Assembly: GCA_012862575.1 (NCBI GenBank)
Contig: BLSF01000005.1
Coordinates: forward strand, 1 to 64,000
Source of the DNA: Parietichytrium sp. I65-24A
Taxonomy: Eukaryota; Sar; Bigyra; Thraustochytrida; Thraustochytriidae
Direction of reading: 5' to 3'
Length of the DNA stretch: 64,000 nt
Position numbers and translations under genes: made by a program. The notes beneath the pieces were generated by a model, which saw only the letters and a program-made list of their open reading frames with translations, was not told where the DNA came from and searched no databases. Of the stretch, positions 19,901 through 30,037 are shown piece by piece. Every line of letters begins with the position of its first letter. Position 1 is the first letter of the stretch.

Positions 19901-21402
19901 GATTCCACATACCTTTGCAAGAGCTGAGCTTGAATAGCTCGTTTGGATGGTGTGAGGGCGACTTGTTGCAGGTACCCGAGAGGATCTGCTTCTGGGTCCA
20001 CCCCGCTACAATTCGTTTCCCTCTCATGTGCTCCAGAAACATTCACAGCCGCTTCGCTCCTTTCCCGAGATGGCAGCAACTCTTGTTGCCGCTGTTGCCA
20101 AGCGTCGCCATAAGCACTCTCCATGGCTGCCCACACCTGCACCTGAAGGGCTTCCTTAGGGGTGCAAAAGCAACGCAGCATAGTGTCAAGACTTTCCAAC
20201 GCCAAACAGCGGTCTTCTGCAAGCTCAGATTGAAGGAGCACACACAGCGCACTGGGCACCCCGTTGGAAATCAGATCGCCTCGCAGGGAGGGAATTCGGG
20301 CGATCTTCTCGAGAATGCCTAGCGCTAGGGTCCGGATCACCTGCACAGGAGAACATGAAAACTCTGCGAGCGCGCACACAGCGTTCTCCTCCACGAGGAC
20401 GCGGCAGTCCTTCTTGGCAAAATGCGGGTTTGTAGCCTGGCCGCAGAGAGTATCCAGGAGCCTCAAGAGTGCCACATTTTCTGCCCGTGTGAGCATCCCA
20501 ATGCCGAGCACGCAGAACTTGCGCCAAAGGCTGCGCAGGTCAGCGTTCGCGTGCATGTGCCTCGCCCGCGTTCTAATCCGCACCTGTGCGTCCACCGTGG
20601 CAGCCTGGCGCCTCTCAAACCTCCTCCACCGCCACTGCGCCTGAATCATCCGGGCGGCCAGCACCGCTTTCCGCGCCAGGAGTCGCGCAGCTTTGCGCGC
20701 GCAGGCGTACATTGACAGCTTGTCCGCCATGTGCGGCGCCACGAGCACTAGCAGCTGAGCCAGGCGCACCGCCTCCCCCGCGCGGCGCGTTCCCGGCGGG
20801 CTCACGAACAGCGCCATCTCAGCCAGACTAGGCACCGCCACCTCCAAACGGTCCACCGCAAATTGGTGCTGCCGCAACAGCCGCCGAAGCATGAACCCCG
20901 CGATGCGCCTCCGCTTCCCCGTCTCCGCGTGCCGCAGCTGCGAGATCAGCGTGTCCACCGCGCCCTCCACCTGCTCCTTGCCCCAAGCGCCAGTGTCCCA
21001 CTCCGCCTCATCCTCATCATCATCATCCTCGTCATCCTCTTCACCCTCTCCATCTTGACCCGCGGCGAATGGGGACCCCTCGTCCGCGCGGGAGAAGGCC
21101 CTGCGCAGGCGAAAGGATTGTCTGCCGAGAGCGGCGACGACGTCGGATCGTTGGCGCGAGAGCGCGCGGTCGCGCGAGAGGTCCGCGCGGAGCCTGGCCT
21201 CCGGCGCGACGGCGGGGGTGTAGAGGGTCTGCAGGTGCACGCGAGTGTCCAGCAGCTGCGCGGACAGGTACGCGCGCAGGGCCAGCGCCGCGCGCCCCAG
21301 ACGCACACCGCGGTCCTGCACCCGCCGCTCCCATTCGGGTTCTGCCGAGATGGCCTGCCCGCCGCTGCTCGCGTACCGGATGCGCCGCTCGCTCGAAGCC
21401 AT
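16951..21402 (-). CDS. 1483-aa helical-repeat (ARM-like) protein with an IQ-like motif
   Basis: One uninterrupted frame from the ATG read from 21402. I do not recognise a named family. The N-terminal 110 residues are basic, then comes a very acidic run at 118-134 and an IQ-like helix at about 248-266 (RMIQAQWRWRRFERRQ), a likely calmodulin-binding site. From about 310 to 1260 the sequence is alpha-helical with leucine-rich, armadillo/HEAT-like spacing (for example ALAEFSCSPVQVIRTLALGI and VPSALCVLLQSELAEDRCLA). A Gly/Ala patch lies near 1330, and the C-terminus is basic and Ser-rich. The architecture suggests a scaffold, perhaps cytoskeletal. The gene shares a 700-bp divergent promoter with the gene at 22103. 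Confidence 0.75.
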   Translation of the reverse strand: MASSERRIRYASSGGQAISAEPEWERRVQDRGVRLGRAALALRAYLSAQLLDTRVHLQTLYTPAVAPEARLRADLSRDRALSRQRSDVVAALGRQSFRLRRAFSRADEGSPFAAGQDGEGEEDDEDDDDEDEAEWDTGAWGKEQVEGAVDTLISQLRHAETGKRRRIAGFMLRRLLRQHQFAVDRLEVAVPSLAEMALFVSPPGTRRAGEAVRLAQLLVLVAPHMADKLSMYACARKAARLLARKAVLAARMIQAQWRWRRFERRQAATVDAQVRIRTRARHMHANADLRSLWRKFCVLGIGMLTRAENVALLRLLDTLCGQATNPHFAKKDCRVLVEENAVCALAEFSCSPVQVIRTLALGILEKIARIPSLRGDLISNGVPSALCVLLQSELAEDRCLALESLDTMLRCFCTPKEALQVQVWAAMESAYGDAWQQRQQELLPSRERSEAAVNVSGAHERETNCSGVDPEADPLGYLQQVALTPSKRAIQAQLLQRYVESIVDRRQDGGLLRWLKAILQEPDEEMKIGATMCLIKLAGCAANPFLATCWEKLTAVERGDSELYEQLRQERVFQFMRCLILNVADSSSQTVAVLSMHLFCELAGCKQSRQVMLESSVCNLLHSHLLRNHGQRGGEFGPPSVLSNAKELRVRGLILICLLASKSLYPQSLRNLLNEEEEYVEDLALLDALEAADQSGLTTLQSGTEELLFGEVLKLPMTGTTPRDILRCLQSVLLALLSQEDTDAARESAQKVLFDFDCLGVLLEMFIAEPTPDDLLSHNKEFTRYSHDDIIHSIEHVCVMALVLNKLFELLPGQMERSVLCEPILERLAIVVRTLVHPPVRVSSLLAGLLQASATASFKVFYSIARQPPGSGIDPRSRIGAFLVGNSELMGLMLDVIQSASRSSESSSDQTQTAVQAARLFGVVVPYQGLEMECCTDNLSSNEFRQADVLEQRENWDKFMATEPSQAERDAYLVKQRALLETRRAADVGVAVVSEEDTPSSFASEKDQAMVQLIVEECGPSLSQALECCRDDDLTEALCVAIGRLCSTAKFATRFLDFDIVEVSKSLIMRYSSGIEDRHRETDPPAVLFSLLSHIARSTQGKFSLLGEGAGQFALNVLTLDDLSPTNFKLKGEVCLFLARLANVTHPVHGSINSRLSDSREGLETVIRIHSLKKSDQIRAKTFASLLLAQLLQDSYRCIPKLVQVGIVRHAVASLKALERRCADSERNFAFLSQLEAALRQSLRMFQALAFYKIGALHDDLIVEGLEPIIRRLSQHKGSSRAVVSRQTDVGDATGADGGAGAGAGNKVVSVGPTIQELARIIVDELRLSIAYGVRTKRRIATAPESDLLRNGVVEECRDARLYSADPFGTFERSNHNVRFSPSRGELVRVGVSKSALPGIRAPVSPRSVHNKSQGNRQSPELKFPSEVSFSTCISSTCEPEGSLIWTRPQGKRTVSFGEMDKMRNEFLLSTRPTGMPTSTAKK

Positions 21403-22102
21403 AAGGAGGAGTTTTTGTAGACACCAACCTGCCCACCTCTCCGCCTCCGGAGAACGTTCCCCGAACTGGCGCCTCCCTGCGCTCCCTTTCCCTTGACCTT
21501 GACCTTTCTTTTGCTCCTTCTCCTTCTCTTCCTCGCTCTTTTTCGCTGTTTATCGCTCTTTGTCGCTCTTTCTTTTTTATGTGATGATGATATGTTGACA
21601 AGGATGAGTGGAAGGAAAGTGGTAAAAAGAGTAAAAATAGGGCTTTCGGACGGCTGCGAACAAGGGAAGCCTTCTTTTTGGGTAGTAATCTGCTACCTGG
21701 CAGTAGCAGTACTAACGGACAGTTTTTTTTACCTCTTTAGAGACTTTCGAGCACGAGTGAGGGTGGCTTGTGTGCTTAGAGACGTACGTAGCTGCGGGTG
21801 TACGCGGGGCGCGTACGTGCGCGGCGGTGACTTCTATTGCTCGTTATTTTTTGCGCTAATTGAATCCCGCTGAGAGGAGCAGCTTGTCTAGCTCGACTCG
21901 ATGGGCAAAGCGGTTGCAGAGAAAGAAAGAGAAGCGCATCAAAGCATCCGCGCACACGAAGAAGAGCATTCAGAATTCAGAAGGGCAAGACTGCGCAGAA
22001 AAAGTGCCCAAGGCAAAGCATCGCCCACGTAAACGCATAGATTCGTACGTGCACATACACAACCTTTCGTATTCACGCCCACAAGCAGCGCAGTGAGGGG
22101 CG
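21403..22102. promoter_or_regulatory. Divergent promoter region
   Basis: 700 bp between two divergent starts. A CT-rich run at about 21490-21575 on the plus strand is GA-rich in the sense of the minus-strand gene, like leaders elsewhere. The rest has no gene. Confidence 0.5.
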
Positions 22103-25100
22103 ATGGAGCCCCTTAAGAAAAACCAGCTGTTTGCTCCGAACCCAGTCGCGCGCAACTCCCTATGGTCCTCCATGCAGCAGCGGGCGCCGCCGCAATTGGC
22201 TGTGGGAGATAGCTCCGCAGCTGCCGAGGACAACAGCAGGGAGGCGAGACTGCGCCGCCGTGCTGCGGAACGCAATCGCCGCAACCAAAATCCAGAGCAC
22301 CAGCCCACGGCATTCACGCTCGCGCAAAACTCGACGCAGCAAAATCCGGTCCCGGTCCCGGTACCGGTACCGGATAACAGAATCGAAATTCACAAAGTGG
22401 CTGGTGGGTTCCAACAGGGCGCGCAGGCGGAGGAAGGACAGCAGCCGACGGGAACGGCGTTTCTTTTCCAAGGCAATGCAATGGCACCGGTATCGAGCGC
22501 GCCGATTGCAGCGCAATCTGAGACGGACTCGCGCAGAGAAAGAGCGTTCGAGGAAAAGCGGAGACGGTTTCTGCAGCGCCAGCAGCAGCAGCAGCAGCAG
22601 GAGCAACCACAGCAACCGCAGGCTCAAATGCAAGGCCAACAACATGTCCAACAACAGACACAGCAGCAATTTCAACCGCAGTCGGCACAAGGAGTGGTGC
22701 AAAGTGTTCCAAGCGACAACGATGTCCGAATGGCAGCTCGGCCGGTCGTGCCTCAACTAAACGATCAATCGGGCCAGAACGCCAGAGGGATGAGTATCCG
22801 CCCAGAACCTTCGGACGGAAATTTGCAGCGGGGCCAGTTTTACAGTTTGCAACCTCCGGACCCTGTCTCTGCTCGGGAGGATTATGCGCAGGCACTTCAG
22901 CAACAGATTAGGGAGAAGGAAGAGAGGCAGAGGCTTGAAACCCAACAAAACGCTGCAACCCAGCCAGTGGCACGAGCCAATCACTATGAGCCCGGGCGAC
23001 CGGATCCGAACGCAGCGCGTGCAGAATACGCGCAAGCACTTCAGGAGCAGATAAGAGCCAAAGAGGAGCGAAAGAGGCTTGAGAGCGAGCAAGTCTCTGC
23101 TCCCAAGCTAGCGCTACAGCAAACTCGATACGAAGCTCCGCGTCAGGACCCGCACGCTGCGCAAGCGGACTACGCTCGAGCCTTACAGGACCAAATTCGA
23201 GAAAAGGAAGCGCTCCAGCGCCAAGCTTCGCAAGCTTCGCAGCATGATCGCACTGTTGGCAGTCATCAACGAGGAGGTGCAAGCAATCCATATTACAGCT
23301 CGCCAGTGATAAACACAAAAGCTGCTCGGGCAGAGTACGCGGAAGCATTGGCAAGGCAGATTGAGGAGAAGAAGCAACGTGAGATGGAGTCTAAATATTC
23401 GGAACAGCGCATCATCCCATCTCCTCAAGTAAAGATTCCACATCTCCATGGCAACCGTCCATATCAAGACCCCACAAGGATGGACCCAGCCATGAAGCAA
23501 AAGCAGTACGCCCTTGAGCTCCAGCAGCAAATAGAGGCAAAGAAGCAAGTAGAGGCTGGAATGAAGATCGGTCAATCGGTGTCATCCCCGGCGCATCGTC
23601 ACCCTCGTTTGGACAGCTTTGGGCCACCATCACAGGTTTATATTTCGCCAAGAAATGACAAGATTCTGAAGCAGCAGCAATATGCCCACGAACTGGAGAT
23701 GCAAATGGCGATGAAGCGCCACAGCTCACCACGCCATTCTCCACAGCCGCAACCGCAACCAAACTTGAGAGGCGGGGCTTTTGATCACTTGGCGGCGTCG
23801 CAAATGTATCCGGCACAACAGTCTTTTCCGGCTCCTGCCCTAAATTTGAATACGAACATGAACAGGTTTCCAGCAAGCAACACAATGTCCCCTCAGCAGC
23901 AATTTCATTCAAACTTCAATTCACACGGGAATTTTCAGTCGCCAGCGCATCCCCCGGGAAGGCCATCGCATCAGATGGGTGGATTTCCGCAGCAGCAGCC
24001 GCAGCTTTCTGAAAAGGACGAGAAAAGGCTGAAGCAGATGGCGTACAAGCAGGAGCTGGAGATGCAGGAAATGCAGCGCAAACAGCAACAAGCTTTTGAA
24101 AAAATGCGAGACATGCAACTGGACCAACGCGTCCTTGCAGAGCAACAGCAAGGTTTGGGTGGATTTGCTCTTGGCTCGCCAAGCCGCCTCGGAGGCCAGG
24201 TGCAGAGCGGCGTTCATGTGCCCACATTGGCGTTTGGTGCTGCCCTGCCAGCGGGCGGTTACGACCCGGGTGCTGTTCAACGCCGAAGTCAAGAACCACA
24301 GATTGGACTGAACATCACGAGCGGGGGCATGTCTCCAAACTTTCGGGGCATGCCGAGTCATATGCTTTCACCGGAATATAGAGGTGGCATGCAGGCTCAG
24401 ACCCCAAATCTGCCCGGAGATGCCGGGCGAACCTTTGGGCGATTCCGGGTAGACCTCGGAGATTCCGCTGTCAGGAACGAATTAGCAGAGAAGAAACTGA
24501 AGCAATTACAAGCTCAGCAGGATCTCAGTCTGCAAATTCAAATGACTCAGGAGCGTAAGAGGCAGGAAAAGGAACAACTTGCTGCTCTCGAGCGTGAAGA
24601 GGAAGAGAAGAGAGAAAAGGAAAGGAAGGAGATTCAAGAAGCTTTTGAACGCGAGAAAATGGAGGAGCAGAAGAAAAAGCAGCAAATGCACCAAGACGGG
24701 CTCTTGCAGCAGATCGAGGAAAAGAAGCGCCAAAAGGAAGAGGAAAAAGAGCGCGAGAGAAGGGAGGAAGCTGCCGAGGAAGCTCGTATTCGAAGGGAAC
24801 GTGAAGAGCTCGAAGGGCGCCGGAATCGTAGCAGAGCCACTGACCGAGCAGAAGCGGACTCCCCAAAGCCGTCGCAGGCCCTTAAAGCTGGCCTGTTTGA
24901 TCGACCAGAGTCGCAGATAAACGGAGCGTTGCCTGGTACAGCGGGTCTTTTTGGAAGTGACCCAGCGAGTGCCAGAGACTCTCTTCTCAAACCGCTTGCG
25001 TCGGGATTCGGCAAGACAACCCCTCATCCCATCGAACGTTCCCCTCCCCGACCCTCTGCAGCCCATGAGGACGCAATCGAACGCCTTCTTCGCGAGGCTG

Positions 25101-26272
25101 AAGCTGCTAAACAAGAGCAGCTCAGAACGCAAGCTGCATTGGAGAACGTTCAAGCAAAACTGGACAATCTTTCTAATCAGTCGCGGCACCAAGACTTTAC
25201 AGCTCCGCAAATTCCTCGTCCGGACTTCCGCCGTGACGTACTTGGCTATTGGCAGGAGCAGGACAAAGAGTCTGAAACCCATGGGGCTTTCTTGTTTAGT
25301 TCGAGCCCACTTCGAACAGCTGGGCGCCAGATGATATCTCGGAGTGGATTCAAAAGCGACAACAGGCATGATACCTCAAGTCCCGCTTCCTATGGCGAGC
25401 GGCCATATGGGGAACCGATTGCTACGAGTGGAAAGGTGCTGCACTCTTACCAAGCAGCCAAGCCATATAACAGCGAGAGGACCACTTTCCATCCAAGTGC
25501 ACAAGCAAGTGCTTCGTACCTTGGTGCATCACCATCGCCGACCTCGCCTACCTTTAACCTTGTCAATGCTCTCTACTCAGAGAATGCGTCGACAGTTGCC
25601 AAGAGCCCAAGCAACACGGATGCATTGCACGGGTCTCTCCGCAGCAAATCCAAATTTGTTTTCCCGAACGGAAAGGTGATGAACGAAAGCGAGGCGAGAG
25701 CAACTGGGGGCCAGCTTTCTCCGCCTCGCCTGTCTCGTCCAAGCAAACCACGCGCTACAGCCGTGCAGGAAATGCTTGAGGATGCCTCAGACGAGGAGAA
25801 CGAACCAAAGCTGACAAATATTCAAATGCAACGAAAGGTAGGGGGTGGGCAGGGCGGGGCCGCAGACAGAGCAGTCCGCAAAACTCAAACACCGGTTGCT
25901 AATACTAAGCAAGGTGGATCCACAATGCCCCATTCCAACAAACGGCAAGTTCGAATCTCAAGCCCTCAAATCGTTTTGCCCGAGAGCAACAAGGAGGAGC
26001 GCAGCCCGTCTACACCTTCGGGCGAGGTGAAGCGCGAGCTCGTTCTCTCACCTCATTTCGACATTCATCGGATGCATGAAACGAATAGACGGCGTCTAGA
26101 GAAGCTAGAAAGCGTCGGCGATTGCAGCAAGCTTCGCGGGGAGCAACTAGATGCATTTTTGGAAGAGTTTCTGCAAGGAGCAGACTTGGGGTCGAGCGTA
26201 TTCAAGCAGGAGAAGGAGCGTACCCTAGAGTGTGAGACGAGATGGATTTCAAAGCGGGCTTCACTGTCTTAA
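22103..26272 (+). CDS. Gln-rich coiled-coil protein with seven YAxxLxxQIxxK repeats (CSPP1/CCDC66-like)
   Basis: A 1389-aa intronless protein. After a basic N-terminus (RRRAAERNRRNQ) and a poly-Gln stretch (about 155-165) come seven copies of a helix built on YAxxLxxQIxxKxxR, with the Tyr at residues 261, 309, 357, 412, 469, 527 and 648. The first three are exactly 48 residues apart and preceded by DPxxAR. A 130-residue charged coiled coil (about 790-920, KERKEIQEAF type) follows, then a disordered Ser/Pro-rich region and a short helical C-terminus (LDAFLEEFLQG). Short repeats of this kind occur in centrosome/cilium proteins such as CSPP1 and CCDC66. Assignment to that group is inference; the repeats themselves are plain. 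Confidence 0.78.
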   Translation: MEPLKKNQLFAPNPVARNSLWSSMQQRAPPQLAVGDSSAAAEDNSREARLRRRAAERNRRNQNPEHQPTAFTLAQNSTQQNPVPVPVPVPDNRIEIHKVAGGFQQGAQAEEGQQPTGTAFLFQGNAMAPVSSAPIAAQSETDSRRERAFEEKRRRFLQRQQQQQQQEQPQQPQAQMQGQQHVQQQTQQQFQPQSAQGVVQSVPSDNDVRMAARPVVPQLNDQSGQNARGMSIRPEPSDGNLQRGQFYSLQPPDPVSAREDYAQALQQQIREKEERQRLETQQNAATQPVARANHYEPGRPDPNAARAEYAQALQEQIRAKEERKRLESEQVSAPKLALQQTRYEAPRQDPHAAQADYARALQDQIREKEALQRQASQASQHDRTVGSHQRGGASNPYYSSPVINTKAARAEYAEALARQIEEKKQREMESKYSEQRIIPSPQVKIPHLHGNRPYQDPTRMDPAMKQKQYALELQQQIEAKKQVEAGMKIGQSVSSPAHRHPRLDSFGPPSQVYISPRNDKILKQQQYAHELEMQMAMKRHSSPRHSPQPQPQPNLRGGAFDHLAASQMYPAQQSFPAPALNLNTNMNRFPASNTMSPQQQFHSNFNSHGNFQSPAHPPGRPSHQMGGFPQQQPQLSEKDEKRLKQMAYKQELEMQEMQRKQQQAFEKMRDMQLDQRVLAEQQQGLGGFALGSPSRLGGQVQSGVHVPTLAFGAALPAGGYDPGAVQRRSQEPQIGLNITSGGMSPNFRGMPSHMLSPEYRGGMQAQTPNLPGDAGRTFGRFRVDLGDSAVRNELAEKKLKQLQAQQDLSLQIQMTQERKRQEKEQLAALEREEEEKREKERKEIQEAFEREKMEEQKKKQQMHQDGLLQQIEEKKRQKEEEKERERREEAAEEARIRREREELEGRRNRSRATDRAEADSPKPSQALKAGLFDRPESQINGALPGTAGLFGSDPASARDSLLKPLASGFGKTTPHPIERSPPRPSAAHEDAIERLLREAEAAKQEQLRTQAALENVQAKLDNLSNQSRHQDFTAPQIPRPDFRRDVLGYWQEQDKESETHGAFLFSSSPLRTAGRQMISRSGFKSDNRHDTSSPASYGERPYGEPIATSGKVLHSYQAAKPYNSERTTFHPSAQASASYLGASPSPTSPTFNLVNALYSENASTVAKSPSNTDALHGSLRSKSKFVFPNGKVMNESEARATGGQLSPPRLSRPSKPRATAVQEMLEDASDEENEPKLTNIQMQRKVGGGQGGAADRAVRKTQTPVANTKQGGSTMPHSNKRQVRISSPQIVLPESNKEERSPSTPSGEVKRELVLSPHFDIHRMHETNRRRLEKLESVGDCSKLRGEQLDAFLEEFLQGADLGSSVFKQEKERTLECETRWISKRASLS

Positions 26273-26447
26273 AGAGTGTCTTGCCATTTGCTCTGTTTTC
26301 GGGGGAACTCTTGCGATGCGAATTGTACTCTACGCGGATATTCATTTCACCTTCAGATGGCATTGTCATCCAAAAAAAGAGGCGTATCACTTCTACCGTG
26401 TCATAATTTTTTATTAGAAGAGAGTTTATCTGCTTCCTCCCCTTGAT

Positions 26448-27635
26448 TTACGCGGATGGTTTGCGTTCGCTAGATTTCTTTTTGGACCCCGATGCGGTAG
26501 TTTTGCGCCTCCCGGATGCTGATTTGCGCAGATTCTCTTGTCGTTGCTTTTGTAGCTTTGCGATCATGGCCCTCTCCTCTTCTTCTTTCTTCAGGCGCTG
26601 TTCTTCCAGCTTGGCTTGCCGCCGCTTCTCTCTCTCGAGTTTGTTTGTGCGGATAGATTGAACTTTTCTCTTTCCGAGCATCCCCCTCAAGCTCCGCTGA
26701 ATAGTGATGCTTGCGGCACACCTTCGCTCTGACTCGACACGGAGCCGAAGCCGTCTGTTTTCACTCCTAATTCGTCTGACCACAGCTCTCGCGCTGCGGG
26801 CTCGGGCCATTGTCTGAATTTTGATTGCAGAGTTTGCCCGGCGAGAATAAATAAAAAACTCACGGTCATCTTTGCATGCTGCTGCATTCTTGTATACTCG
26901 CTGGATTTTCCCTGCGGCATCGTCCTGGAGGCTCCTAATTCGCCATACTATGCACTTTGCTGCGACCATTCGCATAAAGTGTTGGATTTTGGCAGCGCTT
27001 TCATTGCGTAATATTTTTCTCTTCTCGATTCTCTTGCGTTTTCTCTCCAGCCTAAGTGTGTCCCTCGCAAACTCTTCCTGCGCTCTTGTGTTGATCATAT
27101 GTACATGCTTCTCCGCAGCGAGCCTTTTCGCTTCTAACCAATTTATTCGCTTTGTTTTGCGATCTTCCGCCGCTTTTAAAGATCCTATCGACGTATTTTT
27201 GTAAAACGCGGTGTGCCGCATAGTAATTTGTCCTTTTTTCTTTGAGTGCATTGGGAATAGCTCTGGGCAACTTTGTGTAAGCTGCGCAAATTGGCTCATC
27301 TGAAAACCATCATTCCAAAACTTCAGCTCTGCTTGCAATGGCGAGCTTTGAGCACCCCATTGTGGCACCCGGCTAGCTCTGAGTTCCGAATCTCTTTCAG
27401 CGCATGCTCGTAGTTCGTTCGTGTCTCCACCGGCCAGCTCGGGCTCGACATCGACATCATCAGAGTCTTCTTCCTTTTCTTCCTCAGAGCGACACTCAGG
27501 CACAAACGACCCTGTAGCCTCGACTGTCTCTCTCTCAAGCTGCTGCTCCCTACATTCACTGGACCCTGGCTGCAACACTTGGAAACTTCCATCCCTCCGC
27601 GTCTTAAGCGGAGGCAAGTCCACCATCGCCATCAT
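26448..27635 (-). CDS. IQ-motif, basic coiled-coil protein
   Basis: A 395-aa protein starting at the first of two adjacent ATGs, read from 27635. The N-terminal third is acidic (EEEKEEDSDDVDVEPE). From about 155 on it is basic and helical, with IQ-type segments near 214-230 (SAAKIQHFMRMVAAK), 240-255 (AAGKIQRVYKNAAA), 268-283 (SAIKIQTMARARSA) and 306-321 (ITIQRSLRGMLGKRK), then a long charged helix and a Lys/Ser-rich tail. Such proteins usually bind calmodulin or centrin light chains. The gene is convergent with the CSPP1-like gene (175 bp apart). I cannot name an orthologue. Confidence 0.75.
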   Translation of the reverse strand: MMAMVDLPPLKTRRDGSFQVLQPGSSECREQQLERETVEATGSFVPECRSEEEKEEDSDDVDVEPELAGGDTNELRACAERDSELRASRVPQWGAQSSPLQAELKFWNDGFQMSQFAQLTQSCPELFPMHSKKKGQITMRHTAFYKNTSIGSLKAAEDRKTKRINWLEAKRLAAEKHVHMINTRAQEEFARDTLRLERKRKRIEKRKILRNESAAKIQHFMRMVAAKCIVWRIRSLQDDAAGKIQRVYKNAAACKDDREFFIYSRRANSAIKIQTMARARSARAVVRRIRSENRRLRLRVESERRCAASITIQRSLRGMLGKRKVQSIRTNKLEREKRRQAKLEEQRLKKEEEERAMIAKLQKQRQENLRKSASGRRKTTASGSKKKSSERKPSA

Positions 27636-29130
27636 CGAAGTTCAACGCAAAGCCAAGTGAGTGAAGAGGACCAAAGGCTCCTTCTCTCAGTGACCCGGGA
27701 GACGCTCCTCTGTACCCAAAAGCCTCCCGCACCGCTCGCTGATCACAGCTGAGTGCCTCCCAGCCAATGGAGTTTGCCTTCCTCGCTTGACTTCCGACTG
27801 AAAACGAAGCTTGCGTGTTGGCCACTGTTGACGAAACGTACAAGCGCAGGCTGGCACTAAAGGCCACAGAGCACCTGAACAGCTCGCGAAATGGGCACCA
27901 GAATTTGCCGGATGAAGGCCCGACTGAATTGCATTGCCTGCCTTGCTCCACTCTTGTCGCGCTTGCCGCGTCTTCTTCTTCCTCTTCTTTTTTGCTTTAT
28001 TACTCGCTTTACTAATGCCATTTATACTACCTCACTAGGGTCTCGTAACTCGCGTTTTTCACTCAGAAGCTCTTCTCACTGCTGAAAATTTCTATCTATT
28101 CGGAGAGGGTAGGGCCGGGTAGGAGATGACGAAATGTGAGGTACGATACTGAATTTGACGGGGAAAACGGTAATTAAATTTGGAGTGCAGTGAGGAGCGC
28201 GTGGTGTGCGCCGAAAGGGCCTATGGTTTGCGGTGGTTGGTGATAGTGTGGGCTTGATTGTTAGGATAGTTGTTAGCCCGTCTCCGCGCCACATCGCCAC
28301 ATAAGTTACCCGCTTGTGGAGATTGTGGAGTCGAGTTGGGCAAAACGCAATCGCTGATGCCTCTGCAGTTTTCGCTTTCCGCTGCTGATCTTTTCTTTGA
28401 AATGTTTCTGATTAGAAGGATCTCCTTATCAAATCGATCGGAGGATGGCTGGATGACTGGTAACCTAATTGAGGATACGTAAATGAAGCGGGTAGACTCT
28501 CGCATAGAGGTCTCGTATTTGGGGTTGGCTACTTCTCCTGTTCTCTTCGAAGGCGTCGACATTCGTTCGAGAACGGCGAAGAGAGCGAGCAAGAGCACGA
28601 GAGCGTACAAAGTAAACGGGGATGCCAAGGCTGGAACCGAAATACTTGGCACGCTGGCCTTAGCCTGCTCTCGCCTTCCTGTTCAATTGGAGCGTTGGAT
28701 GGAGCAACTGTCTGTGCTTGTATGACTGTCACATTTGGGACCTTTCTCAACGCGGGGGTCTCAGTGGTTGACGCTGCCAGCGTGGAGTCAGGGTTGGCAC
28801 TTGGCTGCTGGGCCGGCACTTGACCTCGTCAAGCCATGGGTTTGAGCGCTTGGTGGCGCAGTCAACGCACTCCTCGAGAGCATTTTTTCCGGGGGAGATA
28901 GCTCGTTGGGGGCTCAATGGGAGATTGAGTCAGGACCGGTTGTCGCGGAACGAATGAGGGAGATTGTGGGTGATGTATTTGGTGAAGAAGAAATTACAGT
29001 TTGGTGATAATGAACTTTTCTCGCAGACAAGCCCTTGGCCTGTATTTAATGGAACCGGCGAGCCGCTTGATGCTTTTTGGCAGGCTGTCGGATGGGATTG
29101 ATTTCTTGTTGAACTCTTCGATCCCAAGAA

Positions 29131-29373
29131 TTGTTCCCCCAAAGCGACCACCTTCCTGTGGCTACTCTCATTTCTAACCTGTTGATATTTGGCGCGGCAA
29201 ACTTGGATGCGCTAAAGGCCCGTTCTCTGGGCTGCTCTCTTGAGGAGGGCCTGGTAGAAGTTCGTTCAGGCGAAAGCATTCTCGACAAATCAAAGGATTT
29301 ACTGGAGTACGAGATTTTCTGGTACCCGGTATACTTCAAAATCTGGATGTTTGATCATGATGGCGTCAGATGA
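29131..29373 (+). pseudogene. Possible gene remnant
   Basis: This frame reads 80 codons with protein-like composition (alternating hydrophobic and charged residues, ending IFWYPVYFKIWMFDHDGVR), but its start lies in a region with stops in all frames. Neighbouring frames upstream (about 28905-29125) have similar character and end abruptly. This may be a degraded gene, or a gene with introns I could not resolve. No family recognised. Confidence 0.25.
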
Positions 29374-29928
29374 GAACTGGGGAACGGTCCTAAACCCACA
29401 CCAAACTCTTCCTCAACCCAACCTTCCCCCACATTGTCAAAGCAAGAATTTGTCGTCCCTCCCACAAGCCGTGCGACAAAAGAACGCTCCAAACACATCA
29501 TAGAACAAAAACATGTTCTTTGAGCTCTCACCAACAGCGAACATTCCCGAACAGGAACAAAATCGATCATTTCAAAGGACGGAGAACAAAAAGGAGCAAA
29601 AGTGAAGCACTCCCCTTGCGACCACTAATCAGACTTCAGCACAGAAAAAACACGAACAAATGCGGAACAAATCCAAGAATAAATCCCAGCAAAATCCCTC
29701 CACCCCACATACCCCCCCACTAACCAGGCCTCCCACCTCCACCCACCTACCTCTTTCTCTAACAATCCCCCACCCATCCCTAGTCCCACTACCCGGTACG
29801 CGCGGACACCCGACACTACGACACTCGCCGGAGGAAGAACAAAGAAGGAGTAGGGGAAGCCCTATCGGTGCCCCTAAGTCGCCCGGACCCCCTCCCGTCC
29901 CCTCCAGTCCCACGCACGCGAGAGACAG

Positions 29929-30037
29929 ATTCAGAGAGAGGGCTTGAGAGTGAGAGTGAGATCTCGAGAGAGAAAAAGAGAGAAAGAAAGAAAGAAAAGG
30001 GGAGAGATTGAGAAAGAGAGAGAGAGAGAAAGAGAAA
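29929..30037 (+). repeat. GA-rich tract directly before the DFRP1-like start
   Basis: About 110 bp of nearly pure purine (GAGA, GAAA and GAAAG runs) on the coding strand, ending one base before the ATG at 30039. Confidence 0.85.
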
